Origin: JBBQFI01 sp038321775
Lineage (GTDB): Bacteria; Verrucomicrobiota; Verrucomicrobiia; Chthoniobacterales; UBA10450
DNA: 64,000 bases
Assembly (NCBI GenBank): GCA_038321775.1
Contig: JBBQFI010000010.1
Span: 77,145 to 141,144 of the forward strand
Reading direction: 5' to 3'
Translations under genes and position numbers: made by a program
Notes under the pieces: model-generated
The model's database searches: none
What the model was told of the DNA's origin: nothing
Seen by the model: the letters and a program-made list of their open reading frames with translations, nothing else
In this document: one piece after another, positions 33,401 to 44,400 of the stretch
Layout of the letters: the number at the start of each line of letters is the position of its first letter
How positions within the stretch are numbered: the first letter of the stretch is position 1

Positions 33401-35695
33401 ATGAAACTAAGCGAGACATGGCCGCGTCAACCATTTGTCGGCTTGGTGCTGTCCGCGACTTCCGGGATTTTGTGCGCGGAATTCGCGCCGGATATTTCGC
33501 GGATTGTTTTAGGCGCAATTGCTGTACTGGCAATCGTCGCGCTCCTTTGGCGCAATTCGCTCGCGACCTATGCATTCGTCGCCGCAGCTTTTTTTTATCT
33601 GCACAGCTTGCAACTAATCGACACATCCGGTCTGCGACTTGCGCGGGAAATTAAAGATCAATCGGCAAGTTACACTGTCCATGGCGCCGTCGTGAGCGAA
33701 CCGAAATCATCGTCGAGTGGTTCCGTTTCATATCTTTTTCAACTGAATGCAATCGAATCTGAAAACGGCAAAAGCATATCGCACGCGACGATCTATGTTC
33801 GCTCGCGCGCCTCGGCCGAATTCGGAGACGAGCTTGAGCTTTTCGGAATGGCCGGACCGGTTTCGCACCCGCGCAATCCGGGCGAATTCGACATGCGTTC
33901 TTATCTGGCGCGGCGCGATGTGCGCACCGAACTCTTCGTTAGTTACGAAGGCGATCAAAAGCTGGTGCGGCACCACGGCGGAAATCCAATCCTGCGCGCC
34001 GCGCAAAAATCGCGGCATTGGTTGCAGAAAATTCTTTCGCGCGGGATCGAGGATTCGCCGGATGTGCAGGGGCTGATTACCGGCATGGTCCTCGGCTTGC
34101 GGCACCAAACACCAGAAGATATCGAAGAGCCGTTTCAGCAAACCGGGACGTTGCATCTTTTTGCTGTCGCTGGTTTGCACGTGGGAATTGTGGCGCAACT
34201 TCTCTGGATTCTCGCGATCGTCGCGCGATTGCGCACAAAAGCGGCAATCGCGTTCATCATTCCAGCGCTTTTGTTTTACGCCGCGATCACCGGGCTGCAC
34301 GTCTCCAGCGTGCGCGCGGCGCTCATGACTTCCGTTCTGCTCGCAGGATTTTTAGCGGAGCGGCGCGTCTTCACGCTGAATAGTCTCGCCGCGGCCGCGA
34401 TGCTGATTCTTTGCTGGGATCCAAATCAATTATTTTCGCTCGGCTTTCAACTTTCATTTTCCGTCGTCGCCGCAATCGTGTTGTTTGCCGATCCCGTTTT
34501 CCAATTGCTGAAACGCGCGACGGCTGCAGATCCATTTCTGCCACGGAGTTTATTTTCCAAAACCCGACGTTTTACCGAGCGCGTTCTGGAATTAATTGCG
34601 CGCGGCGCGTCGGTTTCATTCGCCGCGTGGATCGGATCGCTTCCCCTAATGCTGTGGTACTACAATCTTGTCACGCCGATTTCCTTGATTGCAAATCTTG
34701 TCGTCGTGCCCATCGCGTTTTTCATCCTCGCTGGTGGTCTGCTTTTAATTATCGCCGCACCGATTTCCTCGGCGCTCTCGGTTATTTTTAACAACGCGAA
34801 CTGGCTTTTCGCGCGTCTCGTTCTCGTGGCTGTCCATTTTTTCGCGCAACTCCCAGCCGGACATTTCTACACGCAACATCCCGGTTGGCCGAGCAGGGCA
34901 CGCGCCGAAATCACGGTGCTCGACGTTGGAACAGGCGGCGTCACGCATATCCGGACGCATGGGCACGACTGGCTTTTCGATGCCGGAGCGCAGCGCGATT
35001 ACGAACGAGTAACTCGCGGATATCTGCGGATGCACGGTATCAATCGCCTGGATGGATTGATCTTGAGCCACGGCGACGCCGGCCATGTGGGTGGCGCAAA
35101 CGCTGTGCTGCGCGATTTCCGGCCGGGCAGTGTCGTTGACACTGCGGCGCGCGATCGTTCCCCGCTCCATCGATCTCTCATCGCCGAGTTACTGAGAAGC
35201 GGCCTTGAACGAACACTCCTTTCCGCGGGAAGCGAGTCGCGATTATCGGAGTCGGTGGAGACACGAGTTTTGTTTCCGCCAGAAAATTTCCAGGCAAAAA
35301 CGGCTGACGACCAGACATTGGTTTTGCAACTATTGATCGCGAAACAGACACGCGTTTTGCTTTTGTCCGACAGCGGAACAGCGACTGAAGAAAGACTGTT
35401 GCACAGCGGAATCGATCTTCGCAGCGACATCATCATAAAAGGCCAGCATCATTCTGGAACTTCCGGCTCTCCCGAATTCATCGATGCGGTGCATCCGCAG
35501 GTGATCATCGCAACCTCGCGGAATTTCCCAAACAGCGAGCGAATCTCCGACGAATGGGCCCAGATGATTCACGCTCGTGGGATCAAACTATTTCGACAGG
35601 ATGAAAGCGGCGCGGTGGAATTGAAATTCCTTCGCCGTGGATGGGAAGCGCGTTCTTATCTGACGGGCGAGACTTTTCGTAGCCCGAGCCGGTAG
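33401..35695 (+). CDS. comEC: DNA internalisation-related competence protein ComEC/Rec2
   Basis: 764 aa from the ATG at 33401. It forms the inner-membrane channel for single-stranded transforming DNA. An N-terminal membrane/OB-like part (GAVVSEPKSS, FGMAGPVSHPRNPGEFDMRS, YLARRDV) precedes the Competence domain (GLVLGLRHQTPEDIEEPFQQ, TGTLHLFAVAGLHVGIVAQL, ITGLHVSSVRAALM). A C-terminal metallo-beta-lactamase-like domain follows (ITVLDVGTGGVTHIRTHGHD, LSHGDAGHVGG, IKGQHHSGTSGSPEF). The longer upstream frame overlaps the divergent hydrolase and is rejected. Its presence makes natural transformation possible, relevant to the uptake-sequence-like 9-mer, although other competence genes are outside this window. 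Confidence 0.94.
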   Translation: MKLSETWPRQPFVGLVLSATSGILCAEFAPDISRIVLGAIAVLAIVALLWRNSLATYAFVAAAFFYLHSLQLIDTSGLRLAREIKDQSASYTVHGAVVSEPKSSSSGSVSYLFQLNAIESENGKSISHATIYVRSRASAEFGDELELFGMAGPVSHPRNPGEFDMRSYLARRDVRTELFVSYEGDQKLVRHHGGNPILRAAQKSRHWLQKILSRGIEDSPDVQGLITGMVLGLRHQTPEDIEEPFQQTGTLHLFAVAGLHVGIVAQLLWILAIVARLRTKAAIAFIIPALLFYAAITGLHVSSVRAALMTSVLLAGFLAERRVFTLNSLAAAAMLILCWDPNQLFSLGFQLSFSVVAAIVLFADPVFQLLKRATAADPFLPRSLFSKTRRFTERVLELIARGASVSFAAWIGSLPLMLWYYNLVTPISLIANLVVVPIAFFILAGGLLLIIAAPISSALSVIFNNANWLFARLVLVAVHFFAQLPAGHFYTQHPGWPSRARAEITVLDVGTGGVTHIRTHGHDWLFDAGAQRDYERVTRGYLRMHGINRLDGLILSHGDAGHVGGANAVLRDFRPGSVVDTAARDRSPLHRSLIAELLRSGLERTLLSAGSESRLSESVETRVLFPPENFQAKTADDQTLVLQLLIAKQTRVLLLSDSGTATEERLLHSGIDLRSDIIIKGQHHSGTSGSPEFIDAVHPQVIIATSRNFPNSERISDEWAQMIHARGIKLFRQDESGAVELKFLRRGWEARSYLTGETFRSPSR

Positions 35696-36273
35696 ATTTC
35701 GAGGCCACGCTGCCGGAAATGTTTTTCGAACGTCGTGACGGGAAGATCGCATTGTTCGAGAGATTCTCTCTTAAATCTATTCGAGCGTTCGGCTAACTGT
35801 TCTATTTCGCGAAAATAATCGTGCTCGTCTGTGGCGATGACGAATAAACCATCGGGCTCCAGCGCGCGATGAATCGACTGGAGAAATTCCGCATTAACAA
35901 GGCGACGATGTTGATGGCGTCGTTTCGGCCACGGATCTGGAAAAAGCAGATACGATGTGCTGATGGAATTCTCCGGGAGCAGATATGCGATGGCGTAAGA
36001 ACTCTCGATCTGCATTACTCGTGCATTGGTAAGATTCCCGCGCTCAATTTTCCGGCATGCTGTCCGTACCCGACCGGGCATTCGCTCGATCCCGAGAAAA
36101 TTGTGATGCGGAATTATTTTTGCGAGCTCGGACAAAAAAGTTCCGTCGCCACAACCGACGTCCACTTGTAGCGGCGCGATGCGATCAAAAAGGGCGTTTA
36201 ACTCGAGCGGCCGAAAGTAATCTTCCGGCACGTATTCGATGGCATCGGCCAGCGGCGTTGTTCTCTCCTGCAT
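35656..36273 (-). CDS. trmB: tRNA (guanine-N7-)-methyltransferase TrmB
   Basis: 205 aa. VDVGCGDGTFLSELAKIIP is the SAM motif; FLGIERMPGRV, LLFPDPWPKRRHQHRRLV (the PDPWPKxRHxxRR signature) and ATDEHDYF follow. It makes m7G46 in tRNA. It converges with comEC, and the two 3' ends overlap by about 40 bp on opposite strands. Confidence 0.95.
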   Translation of the reverse strand: MQERTTPLADAIEYVPEDYFRPLELNALFDRIAPLQVDVGCGDGTFLSELAKIIPHHNFLGIERMPGRVRTACRKIERGNLTNARVMQIESSYAIAYLLPENSISTSYLLFPDPWPKRRHQHRRLVNAEFLQSIHRALEPDGLFVIATDEHDYFREIEQLAERSNRFKRESLEQCDLPVTTFEKHFRQRGLEIYRLGLRKVSPVR

Positions 36274-36335
36274 CCAAGAACATGTATCGCGCGAATTAAT
36301 CGGAACAAAAAGACAAACTCGCTGTCTAAGCCACC

Positions 36336-36947
36336 ATGACTAAACTATTCGCGTTCCTTTCGCTCATAATCGGACTCGGCCTGAGCCTTGGCACGCAAGC
36401 GCTCGCTGATGAATCGCAACCGCAAACAAAGACGGCGGTTTTCGCGGGCGGTTGCTTTTGGTGCATTCAACCGGCGTTCGATAAAACGCCCGGTGTGATC
36501 AAAACAATCGTCGGCTATAGCGGCGGGACGGAGCCGAACCCAACCTATGAATTGGTCACATCCGAAACGACGAAGTATCGCGAGTCCATCGAAGTGACCT
36601 ACGATCCGCAGAAAGTTTCCTACGATCAGTTGCTCGATGTTTACTGGCGCCAAATCGATCCGACGCAGACAGACGGACAATTTACGGATATCGGCCCGAG
36701 CTATCGTGCCGCGATTTTCTACGGCAACGACGACGAGAAAAAAGTCGCGGACGCTTCCAGGAACAAGCTTGCTGCGTCAGGCAAATTCCAAAAGCCAATC
36801 GCAACGGAGATTTTGCCGGCGATGAAGTTTTATCCGGCGGAGGACTATCACCAAAAATACTATCGAGAAAATCCCGGCCATTTCGAAGCGTTCGAAGCAG
36901 GATCTGGCCGCAATAACTTCAAGAAGAAGGTCTGGGAAAAACCGTAA
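36336..36947 (+). CDS. msrA: Exported peptide-methionine (S)-S-oxide reductase
   Basis: 203 aa; a signal peptide (LFAFLSLIIGLGLSLGTQALA) precedes the MsrA domain, so it should repair oxidised methionine in envelope proteins. AGGCFWCIQPAFDKTPGV carries the nucleophilic Cys (first Cys of GCFWC). The glutamate common two residues after the second Cys is glutamine here, as in some subfamilies. SGGTEPNPTYE, YDPQKVSYDQLL and PAEDYHQKYYRENP complete the domain. It starts 60 bp from the divergent trmB. Confidence 0.94.
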   Translation: MTKLFAFLSLIIGLGLSLGTQALADESQPQTKTAVFAGGCFWCIQPAFDKTPGVIKTIVGYSGGTEPNPTYELVTSETTKYRESIEVTYDPQKVSYDQLLDVYWRQIDPTQTDGQFTDIGPSYRAAIFYGNDDEKKVADASRNKLAASGKFQKPIATEILPAMKFYPAEDYHQKYYRENPGHFEAFEAGSGRNNFKKKVWEKP

Positions 36948-36968
36948 CCGTCACCGAGCGGACGAACC

Positions 36969-37511
36969 TTAATTCTGTGCCGATCCCACGATCGACAAAC
37001 CGCGGCGATTAATCGAAGCCAACTCCAAAACTGTTGCCGGCGCTCTTTTGACGGCATTTGGTCCGGAGAATTTGTAAAGCTCGACTTTAGTTGGCTCAAC
37101 GAACTCGGCATTTGTTACCGCGAGCGTTTCGTTCATGATCTTGGAAAGTCCCTGCGCGAGCACGATCGCGATCGCTCGTGCATCTCGCGTATAAACGGGT
37201 ATGGGGAACCCGCCGGAATTGCGGTCGTATCCGTAGATCGTTCCCTCGGTTTCCCAAACGCAGTAAGCGTGTCCGGCGGGGTGATTATCGAAACGGACCA
37301 GTAACACCTTCGCCCAAAAATCGGGCTCGAGACGATGTTGCGTTTTGACGACCGCGAGATAGTTGCAGGCGGAAATGACGCAACCGTTCAAAACGACCAG
37401 ATCAGATTCCCCCGGCACCAGAACAACGCGCTGCTGACAGGCGCTCAAGGAAAAAAACGTCAGGGCGAGAACAAAATAGGCGGCAAATTTGCGCAGCGAA
37501 TGCTTAAACAT
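36969..37511 (-). CDS. Putative lipoprotein of unknown function
   Basis: 180 aa. MFKHSLRKFAAYFVLALTFF, then SLSAC, is a lipoprotein signal with lipobox LSAC. A second Cys pair occurs in NGCVISACNYLAVV. The block PAGHAYCVWETEGTIYGYDR (Cys-His-bearing, ~85-105) looks like a conserved structural or catalytic patch reminiscent of cysteine-peptidase-like folds, but I cannot assign a family. It is convergent with msrA and divergent from the biosynthetic cluster; it is probably not part of it. Confidence 0.6.
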   Translation of the reverse strand: MFKHSLRKFAAYFVLALTFFSLSACQQRVVLVPGESDLVVLNGCVISACNYLAVVKTQHRLEPDFWAKVLLVRFDNHPAGHAYCVWETEGTIYGYDRNSGGFPIPVYTRDARAIAIVLAQGLSKIMNETLAVTNAEFVEPTKVELYKFSGPNAVKRAPATVLELASINRRGLSIVGSAQN

Positions 37512-37701
37512 TGTTGATAACGTCCACGGATGATTGGGTATGGTAGGCTCGATGAATGATTAGGACGTTGCTGATTTTTATAGCATCAACGGCCTTCTTT
37601 TGGGAAGGCAATTCTGCATGGCGTCGCCGGGATTTATCGAAATGAATCGATCAACTCCCTCTGGAATGGCGTTTTCGGATTGCTAGCTTTTTTCTGCACG
37701 C

Positions 37702-38457
37702 ATGACTGATAAATGGCAGACGCGAAAACGTCCTGGTCCGCTCGGCCCCAAGGAAGCGCATTTATGGATCGCTTCGCTGAGTTCAAGCAAGGTCGAAATT
37801 TCGCAATTGGAATCGATTCTTTCGAATGACGAAAGAGAACGTGCCCATCGGTTTAAGAAAAGCGTATATGCGGAGCGTTATACTGCTGCCCGCGGATTAT
37901 TGCGCGTCCTTTTAGGGGCCTACCTGGAGCTGGAGCCTCGAAGCATACGATTCACCTATGACGCCTTGGGTAAGCCTCACCTTGCTCATGAAGCACCGCC
38001 TCTTTCTTTGAACTTTAACGTTTCTCATTCTGATGAGCTGGCTTTGTTTGGGTTCGTCCGGGAATACAGGATTGGAGTTGATCTCGAACGCATAGACTCC
38101 GAAGTCGACTTCGGAGATTTGGTGGAACGTTATTTTTCTGTGAACGAGATTCAGAAACTTCGCGCGCTGCCCCCAGGCGAACGACAAGAAGCTTTTTATC
38201 GAGGCTGGACTCGCAAGGAAGCCTATCTCAAAGCTCGGGGGGAGGGCTTGTCCTACCCATTGGAGCGAGTGGAGGTTAGTCTGGCAGCAAACGAACCTGC
38301 CATGATTTTAAGAGCCGACGACGATCCCTTTGCCGCCGAGCGTTGGACGATTCAAAGTTTATCGCCCGCACCTGGCTACATCGGCACAGCCGCGGTGGAA
38401 GCAACTAACCTTTCATTCGGGTATTTCAAATGGGACACATCGCCCGGTGTAACCTGA
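37702..38457 (+). CDS. 4'-phosphopantetheinyl transferase, Sfp type
   Basis: Activates carrier proteins by adding the phosphopantetheine arm from CoA. 251 aa, typical of the Sfp class. FNVSHSDELALFGF, IGVDLERID and the Mg-binding FSVNEIQKL, then WTRKEAYLKARGEGLSYP, are the signature motifs. It is the only plus-strand gene of the cluster and runs tail-to-tail into the megasynthase; the coding regions overlap by 82 bp (38376-38457). It must serve the four carrier domains/proteins next door. The 190 bp upstream hold no gene, and presumably its promoter. Confidence 0.93.
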   Translation: MTDKWQTRKRPGPLGPKEAHLWIASLSSSKVEISQLESILSNDERERAHRFKKSVYAERYTAARGLLRVLLGAYLELEPRSIRFTYDALGKPHLAHEAPPLSLNFNVSHSDELALFGFVREYRIGVDLERIDSEVDFGDLVERYFSVNEIQKLRALPPGERQEAFYRGWTRKEAYLKARGEGLSYPLERVEVSLAANEPAMILRADDDPFAAERWTIQSLSPAPGYIGTAAVEATNLSFGYFKWDTSPGVT

Positions 38458-41400
38458 TTGGTGCGTTGCGTTCGCTCGATGCAGGACTTTAGCTTCTCGG
38501 CAAGCGCATCGACAAAATCCGCATCGAACATCGAATTGTTGTCTCCGTCGGCAGCGTAAACTTCAACTCCTTTTGTAGCTAAAGCACTCCAACCTTCTTT
38601 TGGATCAACTGAGTAGAGCGACCGTGCCTCTTCAGTTAGAAAAAGGATAATTTGGCCCGCATAGCCTTTGGGTGAATAAGCTTTCGCGGCAGAGATATTA
38701 ATATCGGCAACACTTAGCAATCGTTGTGCGGCTCTTTGCGCACCACCTAGAGAGGATTTAGCGAAAGCTGTCTTTAGCCTTCCGAGAGCTAGTGAGCTCA
38801 GGCTTGCCCCTTTGTTACGAAGAATTCGCAGTTTTTCTCGGATGCTACCTTTTCGAAATTTTTTCAGCTCGTGCGCAATTTTTTTTGTAAGATAAGCACG
38901 ATCAAAAGGCCACCCCTGAAAGGAACCAGGAGCGGGCGTATTAAACAATACCAACAGGCCTACCCTTTCACCTTCAATACTTAGAAGCCTCGCCATTTCA
39001 TACGCGACCATGCCTCCGAGGCAATACCCGCTCAGAAAGTATGGCCCCTTTGGCTGAAGCTTGCGCAGCTCCGTTAAATTATGAACCGCCATCTCTTCTA
39101 CCGTCGAGTGCGGAGAGCCTCCGCCAAGACCGTACGATCTCAGACCATACATGGGCTGATCTGCTCCGAGAGAATGCGACAGGTTTCGGCAATAAAAAAC
39201 TTCGCCCATGTGTCCGTGAACGCAGAATAAGGGCAGTCTTAATCCGCGAGTTTGAACCGCGACCAGACATGAACCTAACGAGTCGGATTCACATCCGTCG
39301 ATTCTTGCTGACAGTTGTCGGATGGTCGGCGCCTCCAAAAGGATGGCTAAAGGCAACTTTACTTTGAAGGCTTTCTCAATCTGAGGAAATAGGCGCGCCG
39401 CCAGCAATGAATCTCCGCCTAACTCGAAGAAGTTTTGGTCGACACTAATCGGATGAATTCGAAAAGCGGCTTCCCAAAATTCGATAAGTCGCCGTTGCAC
39501 ATCGCCCGTCGGTACGCTGCCGGCCGTCACGACTTCATTTTTCGCTGCTATGGTGCCCGTCCGCGCTGGCACCGTTTCGATCTTTTTCGAGATCGAAGCG
39601 TCGGCAATTCGCATACCCGGATTTTTCACCATCGCGTCGAGGATTGTGCGGTAGTCTGCCAGAATCCGTTTCACAGTCTGTGCGCGGAAAAGATCAGTCC
39701 TGTATTCAAGAATAACTTCCAGTTCCGGCTCGGCCTTCAGCCAAACGTCGAGATCATACTTGGAGGTCCCATTGTAGAGTGAAGACCAACTCATGCTTAG
39801 TCCGGAAATATGCGGATCTTCCTGCGGCGCGTTCTGCAAAATAAACATTGTTTGGAAGGCAGGTTTTCCATTCGGAGTCGCTCCATTCCGAACTTCCCGC
39901 ACTAACTGCCCAAAAGGAAGATTCTGATCGGAGTAAGCGGTAAGAGCAGTCGCGCACACACGCTGAAATAGCTCACGAAAGGTTGGGTTCCCGGAAAGGT
40001 TTGTGCGAAGAAGCATCGCATTGCCGAAACGGCCGATTAAGTTTTCCGCTTCTGCAAAAGGACGGTTCGCACCGCACGAACCAACACCGATTTCTTCATC
40101 ACTGGAGTAGTGATGAAGTAAACACTTGAAGCCGGTCAGTAAGACCATGAACAAACTCACGCGCTCCTGACGACTCAGCGCTTTGAGTGAATCCTTCAAA
40201 TCAACTGGGAGGACAATGCGCTCCCGCGCTCCGTGATTTGTAGACTCTTCCGGCCGGGCAAAATCTGTCGTTAGATGGTTAAAGTCAGTGGAACTGGTCA
40301 GTTGTTTCTTCCAGAAAGAGAATTTGGTTTCGCGCCCTGCGCTCTGAAGCTGTTCTTGTTGCCACCGAACGAAATCGCCGTACTGGAAATTGAGGTCGGC
40401 GAGCGGTGACGCTTTTCCGTGAACAAAGCCTTCGTAAAGTTCGGACAATTCGCGGGACACTATTGCTGTAGACCAGTCGTCATAAACGAGGTGGTGAGTC
40501 GTCAGTAGTAGGATGTGATTATCGTCTGACAGTCGAAGCAACTGCGTCCGAAGCAACGTTTCGCGGGCTAGATTAAATGGTTCCTTCGCTTGCTCCAATG
40601 CGATCTCTTGAGATCGGCCTTCTCTTTCCGCCTTCGGCACATTCCTTAAGTCTGTTACGGTCAAAGTCTGCTCGGACGCAGGCATGACGACTTGAACCAA
40701 TTCTCCATCCTTGGCACGGAAGACAGAGCGAAACACTTCGTGACGTCGCACGATTTCCTGCAGACTCCGTCGCAACGCCGCTTCATTGAGATTTCCGCGA
40801 ATACGGAGAAGAAACGGATAGTTGTAAATTGCGTTATCCGAGCCAGAGGGATTCTCCAGCCATTTTTGTTGTTGAACAAACCAGCAAGGAGCATAAAAAG
40901 CGTCGTCCGCATCAATTAGCGGTGATTCCCTCCGCACTTCTTTTAATAACTCGTTAGGTTTTTCTGAAATTCCGGGTTCTTCGTTAACCTCATTACTCCG
41001 ACGCGCCGCTAAAGGTTGAGTGGTTTGCTCTTCGATATAAACGGCCAACTCAGCGATCGTTGGAGCCTCGAACAGAGCTTTGATAGGTAAATCAATCGCA
41101 AAAGCTTTGCGCAGCTCGGAAATGATCTTAATCGCGAGCAGAGAATGACCTCCCAAGTCGGAAAAATTATCATTCACTCCAACGCGATCGAGCCCAAGCA
41201 TCCGCTGCCATATTTTCGCGATCCGCTCTTCTGTGTCATTCTGCGGAGGATCGAAATTTGAATTCCAAGATTGAGCGGACGCGGCTCGATTAGGAATGGT
41301 TTCCAGACTTAGCTGCCCATCATGCAAAGACTCCAATTTGATCCACTGATTTATCCTGGCATTCAGGTTGCCGGTTGAGACAAGAAGCTGGCTTGTCTGT

Positions 41401-44400
41401 TTCACGGGCAACACGGTCTCCATCGCCTCCAGAGCTTCTTCGGTCTTCATGCCCAGGGCCTGAATGCTCCTGCCAATGCCTGAGTCCACATTGGCTTCCC
41501 CTTGCACGCGCCAGAAGTCCCAGTTCACGCTAAGCCATCGCGTATTACTTGATCGGTTGTGCTTCCGCGCAAAGGAGTCCAAATAAATGCAGGAAGAAGC
41601 ATAGGCGGCGTGACCGATGCCCCCGAGAACGGATGTCAGCGAAGATATCAACAAGACAAAGTCCAACTCCTTCCCGTCAAGTAAGTCTTCCAATACGAGT
41701 AGGGCACGCGCCTTCACGCGAAAGTGCGCATCGCCGTGCTCAGAGTCCACCGCTTTAACTTCGCGATAACTCTGCTCCTCCACGACTCCGGCCGCATGAA
41801 TGACGCCATGCAGATCACCAAACACGGTATTCGCTTGCTCGATAACCGTCCGCATGCTGCTGAGATCTTCAACAGCCGCATCAATATATAAGACTTCGCC
41901 ACCCTGAGCTTCAATACTAGTAATCTTCCCGATTGCTTTGGTAATAGAATTGTCAGCGGGATGATTCGCGATCCAGGAATCCCATGAGTTCTTTGCCGGC
42001 ATCTTAGACCGGCCCACCAGGACCAGCTTTGCCTGGTAGTTCTTAGCAAGGTACTTCGAAATCTCATAGCCGATGTGGCCCAATCCACCGGTAATCAGAT
42101 AAACTCCGCCATTTCGAAAAGCAGAATCGTCCGGACCGGGGCTATCCAACTCAACCCCTTCGTATGTTTGAACCCAGCGTTGGGAGTTTCTATAGGCAAC
42201 AAACATTTCGAGATCTGGACTCAACAATTCCCCCAGCACTTGTTCGACGATTAAGTCATAAGTCTTACTATCATCGGGCAACTCCAGGTCGATGCTCTTA
42301 GTTCGAATGTTGGGATACTCTTGAGAAACAACCATACAGGGGCCGAGAATGGTTGATTTCTGCGGATCGAGTGCCTCCTTGCCGTGGACCTCTTGGATAC
42401 CATTTGAAATCACGAACAGATCCAAATTGCCATTCACATTCTGTCGACCGAGAGCCCTAACGAGACATAATAGACTGTAGAAACCAACGTTCTGGGCCTC
42501 TTTGAAAGAATCCCCCGGCGATAACCCTAGCCTGGATTCGTTCAGACTCCATGCATGAATGATAGGGCCAAGAGTACAATTGTCCGTCTGCAACGCCCGA
42601 ATCAGCAGTTCATAGTGTTGAGAGTTGTTCGGTTCTAAAACAAAACTATTCGAGTCGAGCTGCTGGTAAGTTCTGCCAGCCTCAACCGTTACCACCCGTT
42701 GGTCAAAACCCGTGAGACGGTGAACGATTTGCGACGTGAAGTTTCCATTTGAAAATACTACCCAGGTCCGTCCTTCGTCTTTAACCCGAGTTAGAGTACC
42801 TGCCTTGAGTGTCTTTGATAACGAGCGCTTCCACGACGGCACGTAGAACCACTTAGATTGATCGCTGTTCTTCTGAATAGACACCTCTTGTGGATGATCC
42901 GTCTCTAAAGCACGGACTGTCTCCAGCCAGTATTTCTGCCTTTCAAAAGGATAGGTCGGCAAAGAGATTTTGCGGCGCCGTTGAGCTTGAGGGAATTTCC
43001 CCCAATCAATCTCGATTCCCGTCAGCCATAACTTACCCACGCTGTGACATAGGAATTCAAGATCGGATTGATTTTCGTAGTGGTGTCGCAGCGAGGAAAC
43101 TGTCACGGCATTACCGGCATTTCGGCGATCTGGATGTTGCGCAGCCAGGACACTCAGGGTTTTTCCTGGCCCAACCTCAAGAAGGATCGCGTCCTTGAAT
43201 TGCCACAGATTATGCAAGGCGTCGCTGAACCTGGCAGTCTGACTGGCGTGCCGGCCCCAATAAGCCGGATCGGTCGCCTCCTCGTTGGTAATCCAGTTAC
43301 CGGTTACATTAGATATAAACGGAATCTTCGGCTCGAGTAATCGAACCTTTCTTACTTCTTCGACAAATGCCGGCACGATCGGATCGAGCATGCGCGAATG
43401 GAAGGCGTGCGTGTTTCGCACAGGCCGCGTAATGATGCCCTTTGCTTCCACCAATTTCCCAAAGTTGGCTATTGCCAGAGTGGGACCGGCGATCACACAC
43501 AGATTCGGGCCGTTAATCAATGAGATCGAAAGTTCCGGCGAAAGCAGCGGAGTTATTTCCGGCTCACTCAGCAAGACCGCCAGCATGGACCCTTCCGGCA
43601 ATCCATTGGCCAACTTCGCCCTGTGCGCGATAAGTCCGAGGGCATCTTCGAGTGAGAAAACACCGGCCAGACATGCGGCAACATATTCTCCCATGCTATG
43701 ACCCACGATGGCTGTAGGAGTTACCCCCAGGTGTTGCCATAAGCGCGCCAGAGCATATTCAATCGTGAACAAGGCCGGCTGTGCGAATATTGTCTGATTG
43801 AGTGTTTGAGTTGCCTGTTCGTCGGACTCGTTAGCCTTACCACTCAGCATTGCCTTCAAATCGATCCCGCTTTTCGCACCTGCCTTTCTTTCGCTAGCAT
43901 TACTCGCGAAAATGGCCGTTCGAATATCAACACCGAGATGGCGCTCGAGAAGTTTCGCGCAGTGATCCACCTCCTCCCGAAATACGTCCCACTCCTTGTA
44001 TAACTCGTGGGCCATTCCCACGTATTGATCTCCCACGCCAGGTAGCAAAAATACGATGGGCGGACGCGACGATTCATCAACGTGCGAAGAAAAAATCCGC
44101 TTTGAGTTTTCCTCTCTCAGGACAGCGATGGCATCTTCGCGATCCGCGGAAACCAGAACTCTCCTGTGCGCGAACGCTTTGCGCCCTAACTGCAACGTAT
44201 GCGCAACATCAGCTATTTCGACTTCAGTATTCCGTTCCAAAAAATCCGCCAGGCGATTTGTCGCTGCTTCCAAAGCGGTCGAACTCATCGCAGACAGGAC
44301 CAGCAATTGCGGCAGAGTTGAGCTTGCGGGTTTTGGAGAAACGGGCGCTTCTTCCAGGACGACGTGTGCGTTAGTGCCGCCCATCCCGGTTGACATAATG

